Source: an uncultured Clostridia bacterium
Lineage (GTDB): Bacteria; Bacillota; Clostridia; TANB77; CAG-508
NCBI GenBank assembly: GCA_934133005.1
Contig: CAKPAI010000004.1
Span: 62,001-126,000 of the forward strand
Direction of reading: 5' to 3'
DNA length: 64,000 nucleotides
The translations under genes were made by a program, and so were the position numbers. The notes under the pieces are model-generated. The model saw nothing but the letters and a program-made list of their open reading frames with translations. It made no database searches and was not told where the DNA came from. Shown here one piece after another: positions 35,985-44,482 of the stretch; positions within the stretch are counted from its first letter, which is position 1, and every line of letters starts with the position of its first letter.

Positions 35985-35993
35985 TGATATAAT
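35985..35993 (+). promoter_or_regulatory. Extended -10 promoter for the machinery genes
   Basis: TG-A-TATAAT at 35985-35993. The -35 is poor (TTGTTA, 20 bp away), as expected for an extended -10 promoter. It would restart transcription after the pilin terminator. Confidence 0.55.
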
Positions 35994-36065
35994 TATAAAT
36001 GGATAAAAATAATTTTTACGCAAGAGGAAAGGAGATATGCTTTTTTAGCATAGAAAATCTTTATT

Positions 36066-36419
36066 ATGGGAACTTATAATGTACCAAGAAATGTTAAAGG
36101 GGAAGGTAGAATACTTTTTATATTCACCCCAAAAAGTTTAGTTTATACAGTGATTGGAGCAGGTGTTGGAATATTATTTTATATTATATTTTCAATGCTT
36201 AAATTAAAGATAGTAGGAGTAATATTTGTATTATTATTTGCCTTAATTGGGTTTTCAATAGGAACATTAAAAGTACCAAGTATAGGAATATTAAAATCAA
36301 CAAAAGTAGTTGCTGGAGAAAATATAGATGACGTAATTAAAAGAGCAATTGCATTTAAAAGAAAAGCAAATAAAATTTACATCTATGATGATAAGGAGGT
36401 AAAAACAAATGACAAATAG
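36066..36419 (+). CDS. PrgI-family (VirB3-like) T4SS membrane protein
   Basis: 117 residues. It opens MGTYNVPRNVKGEGRILFIF, a PrgI-type start, followed by two membrane segments (about 26-46 and 48-68). A positively charged tail ends with KANKIYIYDDKEVK. PrgI is the Gram-positive VirB3 counterpart that docks next to VirB4. The ribosome site AAAGGAG (36028-36034) is 31 nt from the ATG, with a 5-bp hairpin (TATGC, 7-nt loop, GCATA) between. It overlaps the next gene by 11 nt. Confidence 0.85.
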   Translation: MGTYNVPRNVKGEGRILFIFTPKSLVYTVIGAGVGILFYIIFSMLKLKIVGVIFVLLFALIGFSIGTLKVPSIGILKSTKVVAGENIDDVIKRAIAFKRKANKIYIYDDKEVKTNDK

Positions 36420-37575
36420 TACTGATGCACTTACAATGCTATTATATATAATGGTTGCTATAATGGTATGCTTACTTATGGTTTTAGCATTTGTATATAT
36501 AAACATGAAATTAAAAACAAATAAGAAAGATAATGATCAAATAGAAATGAAGAAAAGTGAGCAGAGAAAAAATACAAAGGTAAAAAATTATACAATAAGT
36601 TCAGTTTTTGATTTTATGGAATTTGATAAAATAGAAGATAATATGATTATCCAAAAAAACGGAAACAGATATGTAATGGTTATTGACTGTCAAGGAATAA
36701 ATTATGACCTTATGTCACAAGCAGAGAAAGTTTCAGTAGAAGAAGGATTTGTACAGTTTTTAAATACTTTAACACATCCTGTACAAATATATACACAAAC
36801 AAGAAAAATAAATCTAGAAAGTAGTCTTCAAACATACAAAGAAGAAGTAAACAAAGTTGAACAACAATTTGAAAAAGCACAGTATAAATATAAGCAAGTA
36901 ATGGAATCTCCAAATTCAACAGAAAAGCAAATTAAACAAGCTTTATATGATTATACTAAAGCAAAAAACCTTTATGAATATGGAAAAGATATTATATATA
37001 ATACAGAAAGAATGAGCTTAAATAAAAATATATTAAATAAAAAATACTATGTAGTAATTTCTTATTATTCAGAAGAAGCTGGAAACGAAAACTTAGCAAA
37101 AGAAGAAATTAGAGAACTTGCTTTTTCAGAGTTATATACAAGAGCACAAGCGATAATAAGAGCGTTAGCTGTTTCAGGAGTAAATGGAAAAGTGATGTCA
37201 TCAACAGAACTTGCAGACTTATTATATGTAGCTTACAACAGAGAAGATTCAGATTCATATGGAATTGATAAGGCAATAAAAGCAGGATATAACGAGATGT
37301 ATTCGACAGGTCAAGATTACATGGAGAAAAAGATGCAATTGCTAGATGAAGATATTGCAAGACAAGCAATGGAATTAGCTAATAATAAAGTAATTGAAGT
37401 TCAAAGTGAAAAACAAAATGAATATTTAAGCAAAGTAGAAACAAAAGAGGATATAATAAATAACTTAGCACAATTAATCATTGAAGAAAATGAAGCTATG
37501 CTTGGAAAAGATGTAGCTGAAAGAGCAAAAGATAAAGTTAGAAAGGAGAAAGCAGAGAATGGCAAAGAAGAATAA
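36409..37575 (+). CDS. Membrane-anchored protein preceding VirB4, probable VirB4 N-terminal partner
   Basis: 388 residues: a membrane segment (about 10-32), then a soluble domain (SSVFDFMEFDKIEDNMIIQ) resembling the N-terminal domain of Gram-positive VirB4/TraC proteins, followed by a long coiled coil (about 135-190) and a second one near the C-terminus. No Walker motifs are present. AAGGAGG precedes the ATG, and it overlaps the VirB4 gene by 17 nt, so the two are translated together. I infer that VirB4 is split here into a membrane-tethered module and a separate ATPase. Confidence 0.7.
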   Translation: MTNSTDALTMLLYIMVAIMVCLLMVLAFVYINMKLKTNKKDNDQIEMKKSEQRKNTKVKNYTISSVFDFMEFDKIEDNMIIQKNGNRYVMVIDCQGINYDLMSQAEKVSVEEGFVQFLNTLTHPVQIYTQTRKINLESSLQTYKEEVNKVEQQFEKAQYKYKQVMESPNSTEKQIKQALYDYTKAKNLYEYGKDIIYNTERMSLNKNILNKKYYVVISYYSEEAGNENLAKEEIRELAFSELYTRAQAIIRALAVSGVNGKVMSSTELADLLYVAYNREDSDSYGIDKAIKAGYNEMYSTGQDYMEKKMQLLDEDIARQAMELANNKVIEVQSEKQNEYLSKVETKEDIINNLAQLIIEENEAMLGKDVAERAKDKVRKEKAENGKEE

Positions 37576-39520
37576 GAAAAATGATTTTGAATTACAACGT
37601 AATGATTATTCATCAAGTGAAGAAGTGCCAATTTTGCATAAAAAAACAATAAAAGAATTAATTGCTCCATCTGGAATTGATGCAAGTAATATTGACCATT
37701 TGGAAATAGCTTCTAATGTTAAAAGATATGCAAGGTCATTCTTTGTATCAGCACTTCCTAGAATGTGTACTTTCCCTGAAATATTCAGAGATATGTATAT
37801 GTTTGGAGACATAAACACATCAGTATATATAAATCCTATTGCTGAATCTAGATCTCAAAATGAATTAAACAGAACAATTAACGAAATTGAAACAGAAAGA
37901 ATTGTTGCAGCAGACAGAGGAAATATCAATAGAGAATCAAATTTGGCACAAAAAAGATTTGAAGCAGAAGAATTAAGAGATCAAATTGCAGCAGGATATA
38001 ACAAATTATATGAAGCATCAGTAATTTCTACACTATTTGCATATAGCTTGGAAGATTTAGATAGATTTACAAAAATGCTTTCATCAGAAATGTCTAAATC
38101 ATTGGTTGGAATAAAAAGTGCATGGGGAATGCAAGAGGAAGCATTTAAATCAAATCTTCCTTTTGTAGATAACAAAATAAAGAAAACTCACACATTTGAC
38201 CGTAGATCAATGGCTACAGTATTCCCATTTACAACATCAGAAGTTGGACATTCGACAGGAATTCCTTTAGGATTTAATAAACAAACTGGAGTACCAATTT
38301 TATTTGATAATTTCCATAGCTCACTTACAAATTATAATATGGTTATATTTGCAAAATCTGGTGCTGGTAAATCTGTTACAATGAAAACTTTAATTTCAAG
38401 GTCAGCAGTACTTATGGGAATCCAAAGTTTAGCACTAGATGCAGAAGGTGAGTATAGTGTAGTTGCAGAAAGCTTGGGTGGAATAAATGTAGTAATAAGC
38501 CCAAATTCAAAGACTGTAATCAACGTTTTTGATATAGAAACAGAAACTGTAAAAGATGAAATAACAGGAAGAGATAAAACTGTATTAAATGTAGAAAATA
38601 AAGTTGAAGACGTAACTCAAGCTATTTTAACAATGTCAAGAGGTAGTACAAGAAGTACAGAGGTAAACGAAGTAACAAAACAAATAATTGCAGAAAATGT
38701 AGCACAAGAATATGCAGCATATGGAATAACAAGTGATCCTGCAAGTTTATATGAGTCAGGAACAAACTACAATGGCGAAATACTAGGAAGAGCTAAGAAA
38801 AAAATGCCAACAATAGGTTCTTGGTATAAAAGACTTCAAAGAAATGCGGAAAATAATACAAACCAAGACTATAGACAACATTACAGCTACTTATTAAAAG
38901 TTATGAAACAATATATTAGAGAATATGATGGACAAATGGCATATTTTGATGGACAATCCACATTTGACTTATTGGATGGAACATTATTCATAAATCTAGA
39001 TATATCACAGCTAGAGGAAAGATTTGCAAGACCTCTTGCACAACAAATACTACTTTCTTGGATTTGGGAAAAATATGTTAAGAAAAATAGTGAGGATAGA
39101 AGAAAAGCTGCTAAAAAGAGAGTACTAGTTGATGAAGCATGGATGCTTTTACCATATCCAGAAGCTGTAGACTTCTTAAATACTATGGCAAGACGTGCGA
39201 GAAAAAGAAACGTATCGCTTGCAATCATTTCTCAAAGATTCCAAGATTTCTATGAGAAACCTGAAGTACAAGCTGTTTTAACATCTTCAGATACTAAATT
39301 ACTTTTAGCACAAGATAAGTCAGAAATAGCATATTTAAAAGAGGTGTTTAAATTAAGTGAAGGTGAAGCAGGATTCTTAGTAACTTGTGGTAGAGGTGAA
39401 GGCTTATTAAAGGTTGGAGCAGATACTGCAATACTACAAATAACTCCTACAACAAAAGAATTTGAGTTTGTTGAGACAAACCTAAATAAACTAGTGGAAA
39501 AAACTCAAAGCAATAAATAA
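37559..39520 (+). CDS. VirB4-family T4SS ATPase
   Basis: 653 residues. Walker A AKSGAGKSVTM near residue 265 and Walker B VLVDEAWMLLPYPEA near 521, followed by the conserved arginine and glutamine motifs (RARKRNVSLAIISQRFQDF), as in VirB4/TraE ATPases. The N-terminal 200 residues hold the usual VirB4 domain start (RSFFVSALPRM). VirB4 powers pilus assembly and substrate transfer. It is the only motor in the locus: no VirD4 coupling protein and no VirB11. Confidence 0.95.
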   Translation: MAKKNKKNDFELQRNDYSSSEEVPILHKKTIKELIAPSGIDASNIDHLEIASNVKRYARSFFVSALPRMCTFPEIFRDMYMFGDINTSVYINPIAESRSQNELNRTINEIETERIVAADRGNINRESNLAQKRFEAEELRDQIAAGYNKLYEASVISTLFAYSLEDLDRFTKMLSSEMSKSLVGIKSAWGMQEEAFKSNLPFVDNKIKKTHTFDRRSMATVFPFTTSEVGHSTGIPLGFNKQTGVPILFDNFHSSLTNYNMVIFAKSGAGKSVTMKTLISRSAVLMGIQSLALDAEGEYSVVAESLGGINVVISPNSKTVINVFDIETETVKDEITGRDKTVLNVENKVEDVTQAILTMSRGSTRSTEVNEVTKQIIAENVAQEYAAYGITSDPASLYESGTNYNGEILGRAKKKMPTIGSWYKRLQRNAENNTNQDYRQHYSYLLKVMKQYIREYDGQMAYFDGQSTFDLLDGTLFINLDISQLEERFARPLAQQILLSWIWEKYVKKNSEDRRKAAKKRVLVDEAWMLLPYPEAVDFLNTMARRARKRNVSLAIISQRFQDFYEKPEVQAVLTSSDTKLLLAQDKSEIAYLKEVFKLSEGEAGFLVTCGRGEGLLKVGADTAILQITPTTKEFEFVETNLNKLVEKTQSNK

Positions 39521-39534
39521 TAAAGGAGGATAAT

Positions 39535-42500
39535 ATGAATATAAAAAATAGACTACAAAAGATAACGATAATATTAGCAATATTTTTAATATTATTCAAC
39601 TTTATGGGTTCTACTATGGTATATGCAACAATAACTATTTCAGATGATGTTATAACATGGATAAAAAGCAACTGTGATAGTATAGTGGCAGATGGTGCGG
39701 CAACTGATGTTGCTAAAGCATTTGATGTGGATGGAGTTACAGGAATTGTTATAGATAATGGAAATTTTGTTGTCCAATATAGTGGAAATAATTGGGAAAA
39801 GACTCAAGAAACTATTACTAATAATTTAAAGAAGACTTATATGGGAAATGATGCAGCAATATTTTTTACAAAAGGAAATGTTTCCCATACTTCCAATAGT
39901 AATAATAGTGCAAATACTAATAATAGCAATAAAAATAAAGATACAAGTGACGATTCAGTTGTAAATTGGATATTAAACAAATATAACGTAAGTCTTTCTG
40001 CACCAACAGCAGCACAAGCTGTAAAAAATGCGATTTTAGGTACAGACGGAGTAACAGGAATAAGCATAAAAAATGAAAAATTGCATGTTGAATATAATGG
40101 ACAATGGAATACGATTAAAGGAAATATTGAAAGTAAGCTCAGAAATACATATTTAAGTCAGAGCGATATAGATATATTTTTCAATGCTGATAGATTCGAG
40201 TATAGTGGAACTGAAAAAGAAGTGACTGATGATGAGTATAATAATATGTCTGAAAAAGAACAATTCTTTTATTATATTGGTAAAAATATGGATGGAATTG
40301 ATGATGCAGTAAAAGAACAATACTATTCTTGGTATACAAGTGGACAAGAAAACAATATGGGACAAAAATCTATCGAGGTAACTAAAGATGAAAATGGAAA
40401 TATTACAAATATAACTGTAAATCTTGACCAAGATCAAGCTAACGCTACTAATAATAGTAACGTTATAGCAGGCAGTAATAAAAGAGATAAATTCTGGGAC
40501 TCTGAAGCAGAGGAGACACTAGGCCTTTCAAGTTTGCTTATAGTTCCAACTGTAGGAATTGTAGTTACTGTGATAGATGGAATATATAAAGTTTTTCAAA
40601 ATTTTATAATTGGAGACAGTACATTAAGTCCAAGTATTTCGTCTATAGCAGGGTCAATAAAAGATGCTTTGCCTTGGTTTGGAAATCATATTGTAGTTGA
40701 TAAAGATAGTACTGAAGCTAGTTCCTTAATTGAGCAAGGAAGTCAGGCAAGTGCAGAAGAAAAATCAAATGCTATACATATACAATATGATGAAATATAT
40801 CATTTACCAACAATGGTGCTTACACCAGCTGCGATATTTGAGGGAAAAGTTGCTGCTTTAAATGGAAACTTTTTTGATACATCAGATGCAAGTAGTGAAC
40901 TTGGTGGCGAGAGTATGTCAACTGTATCACAATTAAAATCTGTTGTAAGTGGTTGGTATGTTACTTTAAGAAATATTGCTGTAGTTGGATTACTATCGGT
41001 ATTAATATATATAGGAATAAGAATAATTATAGCAAGTAGTAATAATGATAAAGCAAAATATAAGCAATTCTTTATGGATTGGATAGTTGCACTTTGTTTA
41101 ATATTCTTTATGCATTATATAATGTCATTCTTAATGACTATAACAGATTCTATAACAGAAATGCTTGCAAAAAGTGGAACTTCAAGTTCGGGTTCATATG
41201 TTTCGAATGAGGTATTAGTATCTTTTGGAGAAAACGCAACAAGTAATGGAAAATATATGTATACCTCTTTTGCAGGAGTTGCAAGAATGAGATTACAATA
41301 TGATGGTAATGCTACAAAATTAGGATACGCAGCATTGTATATATGTTTTGTAGGATATACAGTATATTTCTCATTTGTATATCTAAAAAGAATTTTATAT
41401 TTGTCATTCTTTACAATGATTGCGCCACTGGTTGCACTAACTTATCCAATTGATAAAATGAAAGATGGAAAGGCTCAAGCATTTAATTATTGGTTTAAGG
41501 AATATGTATTTTATTCAATGTTACAACCATTACATTTGTTTTTATATACAGTATTTGTAAAGACTGCAATTTCACTTGCATCTAAGAATATGATATATGC
41601 AATAGTTGCAATGGCATTTATTATACCAGCTGAAAAGATAGTTAAGAGCATGTTTGGTATTCAAGGTAAAACAGAAGGAGCTCTTGGAGGATTTGTTGGA
41701 GCAACAGTTGCTTCACATATGTTTGGAGCAATGAAGCAAAGACAAAAACCACCAAAGCCACCAAAAGAGGGAGTACCTTCTGGTGCACAAAAACCAAGAA
41801 TTGCATCAAACCCAAGTGCTGTAAAGGAAATGGATGCATTTGACTATTCAGATGTACAAAATGCTGGTGCTAGTACAATTAGAACTGAAGACAATAATGC
41901 AGAGTTACAATCTGGAGGAGCGACAGCAACATTAAATACACCTCAAGGTGCAAATGTTACTGGTGATAATAATCTTCCTGAAGAAAATAATCCAAATAGT
42001 ACTCAAGGAGCAAACGGAGCTGTACCAACAGCAAACTTAACTCAAGAACAAAGAGAGGCACTTAATACCCAAGCGAGTGCATCAACTACTAGAGCAAATG
42101 ATGGAAATAATAATTCTGGAACAACAAGAAAAAGAGCAATTAGAGATTCAAGTTTTGGAAGAGCGGTTGGTAGAAGATGGACTGCTGCTGGAGGACTTGG
42201 AGGTATAGCTGCAGGAGCTGCTAAAAGTGCTGGAAAAGGAATTGTCAAAGGATATGCTAGAGCTGCAGGAACAGTAGGACTTGCAACAGTTGGACTTGGA
42301 CTTGGAATGGTCGGCGGTGATTTGAATAATTCATGGCAAGGTTTAGCTGCTGGAGCTGGTGTTGGTGCATACTTAGGTGGAAATATAGGTCAAAAAGCTA
42401 CAAATGCAATATCAGATACATTGAATGGTAATAATGAAATTTCAAGATTTGTTTCTGAAGTGTATAATGGAAGTCCTGAAGAGAGTGCTAGAGAACATGC

Positions 42501-43035
42501 AAAAAGAGAATATAGGAATGATAGAAGAAATCTTGAAAGGATTTTACAAGATCACCAAAACGAAGACGGAGGAAAAGGTTGGACAATAAAACAAGCAAGA
42601 AATTATGCAGAGCAAGAGTATGATATGATGTATAACTCAAAAACACAAGATGTTGATTTAGCAGATAAGGCAATTGCATTAAAAGATCATTATGTAAATG
42701 ATTTACATATGAGTGAGGATAATGCTAAGAAGAAAGCAGCAGGAATACTAAATGCAACTAAGTATTATGATAGATCTACATTTACAAGTAGTAAGAAATT
42801 GGCAGAAGCTAAGAAGGCAATGACATCAAGAGTACAAGAACAAAAAGGTTTAAATGCAGCACAAGCAAAAGTTGCTGTAGATGCTCACTTTAGTGATATT
42901 GCTAAACTTCATGGAATAGAAAAAATGCCAAAAAATACAAGAAACCAAACTACAACCCAACAAAATGAGACTCAAAACACAAGTAGAGACAACGGAAATA
43001 GTAGACAACGAAACACTCAAAACAATAATCAATAA
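39535..43035 (+). CDS. VirB6/TrbL-like polytopic channel protein with duplicated N-terminal domain
   Basis: 1166 residues. A signal peptide (about 1-31) precedes two related domains of about 75 residues (about 37-112 and 140-216), which share the pattern DGVTGI...N...VQYSG/VEYNG and a FF end. Then come a membrane core of about six segments (around 340-700, for example NIAVVGLLSVLIYIGIRIII and LYLSFFTMIAPLVALTYPI), a low-complexity Thr/Asn region and a glycine/alanine-rich helix (about 880-960). The soluble tail is rich in Gln and Asn. In VirB6 proteins the membrane core forms the inner channel. The duplicated domain is not one I know. Confidence 0.82.
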   Translation: MNIKNRLQKITIILAIFLILFNFMGSTMVYATITISDDVITWIKSNCDSIVADGAATDVAKAFDVDGVTGIVIDNGNFVVQYSGNNWEKTQETITNNLKKTYMGNDAAIFFTKGNVSHTSNSNNSANTNNSNKNKDTSDDSVVNWILNKYNVSLSAPTAAQAVKNAILGTDGVTGISIKNEKLHVEYNGQWNTIKGNIESKLRNTYLSQSDIDIFFNADRFEYSGTEKEVTDDEYNNMSEKEQFFYYIGKNMDGIDDAVKEQYYSWYTSGQENNMGQKSIEVTKDENGNITNITVNLDQDQANATNNSNVIAGSNKRDKFWDSEAEETLGLSSLLIVPTVGIVVTVIDGIYKVFQNFIIGDSTLSPSISSIAGSIKDALPWFGNHIVVDKDSTEASSLIEQGSQASAEEKSNAIHIQYDEIYHLPTMVLTPAAIFEGKVAALNGNFFDTSDASSELGGESMSTVSQLKSVVSGWYVTLRNIAVVGLLSVLIYIGIRIIIASSNNDKAKYKQFFMDWIVALCLIFFMHYIMSFLMTITDSITEMLAKSGTSSSGSYVSNEVLVSFGENATSNGKYMYTSFAGVARMRLQYDGNATKLGYAALYICFVGYTVYFSFVYLKRILYLSFFTMIAPLVALTYPIDKMKDGKAQAFNYWFKEYVFYSMLQPLHLFLYTVFVKTAISLASKNMIYAIVAMAFIIPAEKIVKSMFGIQGKTEGALGGFVGATVASHMFGAMKQRQKPPKPPKEGVPSGAQKPRIASNPSAVKEMDAFDYSDVQNAGASTIRTEDNNAELQSGGATATLNTPQGANVTGDNNLPEENNPNSTQGANGAVPTANLTQEQREALNTQASASTTRANDGNNNSGTTRKRAIRDSSFGRAVGRRWTAAGGLGGIAAGAAKSAGKGIVKGYARAAGTVGLATVGLGLGMVGGDLNNSWQGLAAGAGVGAYLGGNIGQKATNAISDTLNGNNEISRFVSEVYNGSPEESAREHAKREYRNDRRNLERILQDHQNEDGGKGWTIKQARNYAEQEYDMMYNSKTQDVDLADKAIALKDHYVNDLHMSEDNAKKKAAGILNATKYYDRSTFTSSKKLAEAKKAMTSRVQEQKGLNAAQAKVAVDAHFSDIAKLHGIEKMPKNTRNQTTTQQNETQNTSRDNGNSRQRNTQNNNQ

Positions 43036-43088
43036 AAGTAATAGCAAGTATATAATTAAATACTTGCTATTTACTATTTTTAGTAAGT

Positions 43089-43117
43089 TTGACAAAACTT
43101 CTAGAAAATAATATAAT
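43089..43117 (+). promoter_or_regulatory. Consensus promoter of the 71-residue gene
   Basis: Perfect TTGACA (43089-43094), 17 bp, perfect TATAAT (43112-43117). Confidence 0.9.
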
Positions 43118-43149
43118 TATATTAACATAATCTTAGGAGGTTTGTTGAA

Positions 43150-43365
43150 ATGAAAGCACCAATGTACCATGATGGTAAGCGTTTAGCATATGAGGAGACA
43201 TTTCGTTCTCCTTTTGCAAGACCTACAGAAGTCTCGGCTCAGGAGGTTCTAAAATCTATTAGAAGCGAACACAGCTCTGCATATGGTTGGGTTGAGTTGA
43301 AAGGATGGATTGAGAAAACTCCAGAGGGATTTGTCGCAGTGCGACATCATGCGCAGTACAGATAA
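43150..43365 (+). CDS. Unrecognised 71-residue protein of atypical composition
   Basis: 71 residues, basic and rich in aromatic residues and His (FRSPFARPTEVSAQEVL in the middle; EGFVAVRHHAQYR at the end). No signal peptide or membrane segment. By hand count it is about 44% GC, far above its neighbours, and uses CGT/CGA arginine codons where they use AGA. AGGAGG lies 9 nt before the ATG. It has a perfect-consensus promoter and a strong two-tier terminator, so it is an independent, strongly transcribed unit inside the T4SS locus. No family recognised; high expression or recent acquisition could explain the codon use. Confidence 0.75.
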   Translation: MKAPMYHDGKRLAYEETFRSPFARPTEVSAQEVLKSIRSEHSSAYGWVELKGWIEKTPEGFVAVRHHAQYR

Positions 43366-43374
43366 GGACTAAAA

Positions 43375-43427
43375 AACGATTCTTGGGAATATTGCCGATT
43401 GGCATAGCTCAAGAATCGTTTTTTTGT
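43375..43427 (+). terminator. Two-tier terminator after the 71-residue gene
   Basis: Outer stem AACGATTCTTG (43375-43385) with CAAGAATCGTT (43410-43420), an inner TGCC-gatt-GGCA, then a run of Ts. Confidence 0.92.
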
Positions 43428-43512
43428 ATTTAATAAAATTTTAATAAACTATGGCATGTTAAGGGTAAATATGATATTATATAATTATGTAATTTACTAG
43501 TAGGAGGTATTT

Positions 43513-44472
43513 ATGAATAAGTTAATTTCTTTATGGAATAGAAATAGGAAAGCAATAATGACAGTAGTAGGAGTTCTTTTAGCAGTATTTATTTTAATAC
43601 AACTATTAAACCAAATGGCTAAAAATGAATTAAAAAAGCAAAATGATACAAATACAATAATTACTAGTGGTACTAATACAATAGTAGATAAATCAGCAAA
43701 TACAGTGCAAACAGAAAGTGTATTAGATGACTCAAAAATATCTGCAAATAAAGCTGAAAGTAATCAAGATATTATTAATAAGTTTATTGAATATTGTAAT
43801 AATGGAAAAGTTACAGATGCTTATTCATTAATATCTGATGACTGCAAATCAAATGTGCTAAAAACAGAAGAAGATTTTAAAAGTAGATATATAGATATTG
43901 TTTTTACTAATCAAAAACAATACAATATTCAAAATCTATATAGTTCAGAGTTAGGAACAACTTATAGAATAACATATATAAATGATGCTTTATCTACTGG
44001 AGTTGTGGGTACAAACATTGAAGATTATCTAACTGTAAAGAATGGAAAAATTAGTTTATATAGATATATAGGACATGTTGATGTAAATCAAAAAAATGAT
44101 AATGGAATTTTAAGCGTAGTAGTTAAAGATAGAAATATATATGATGAATATGAAGAATATAATCTTGAAATATCAAATTTAAGTAATAATCCGATAATGA
44201 TAAATAGGCATGAAGATAATGGTGGAATTTATGCTATATATGATAATAGTCAAGCATATAAAGCAATTATAAGTGAAACGTATTCTGGAAATTTAGCATT
44301 GGAAGCTGGTCAAACGAAGTATATAAAAATAAAGATGAATAAAATGTACAATGGAGATTATAAAGTAAAAAGTTTGAATTTAACTGACATTATAAATAAT
44401 AAGCAGATTTTTGACAGTGTACAAAATAAATCAGAGTACACGGATATATCAAAACTAGAAATAATATTATAG
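43513..44472 (+). CDS. VirB8/TcpC-like T4SS protein, one NTF2-type domain
   Basis: 319 residues: a short cytoplasmic head, a membrane segment (about 13-33), a Thr/Asn linker, then a domain starting NKFIEYCNNGKVTDAYSLIS, with the alpha-helical opening of NTF2/VirB8-like folds. The same opening occurs in the protein at 47185 (AYELLDDEYKAERFKSIDDF). A C-terminal beta-rich region (about 200-310) follows. VirB8 proteins bridge the membrane and the outer channel. AGGAGG precedes the ATG; a weak extended -10 lies upstream. The assignment rests on topology, context and the shared motif. Confidence 0.65.
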   Translation: MNKLISLWNRNRKAIMTVVGVLLAVFILIQLLNQMAKNELKKQNDTNTIITSGTNTIVDKSANTVQTESVLDDSKISANKAESNQDIINKFIEYCNNGKVTDAYSLISDDCKSNVLKTEEDFKSRYIDIVFTNQKQYNIQNLYSSELGTTYRITYINDALSTGVVGTNIEDYLTVKNGKISLYRYIGHVDVNQKNDNGILSVVVKDRNIYDEYEEYNLEISNLSNNPIMINRHEDNGGIYAIYDNSQAYKAIISETYSGNLALEAGQTKYIKIKMNKMYNGDYKVKSLNLTDIINNKQIFDSVQNKSEYTDISKLEIIL

Positions 44473-44482
44473 GAGAAATTAT

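Noticed and set aside
43375..43427. An integron attC-like or other recombination site
   Set aside because: The nested stem with a T-run after a short gene is better explained as a terminator.
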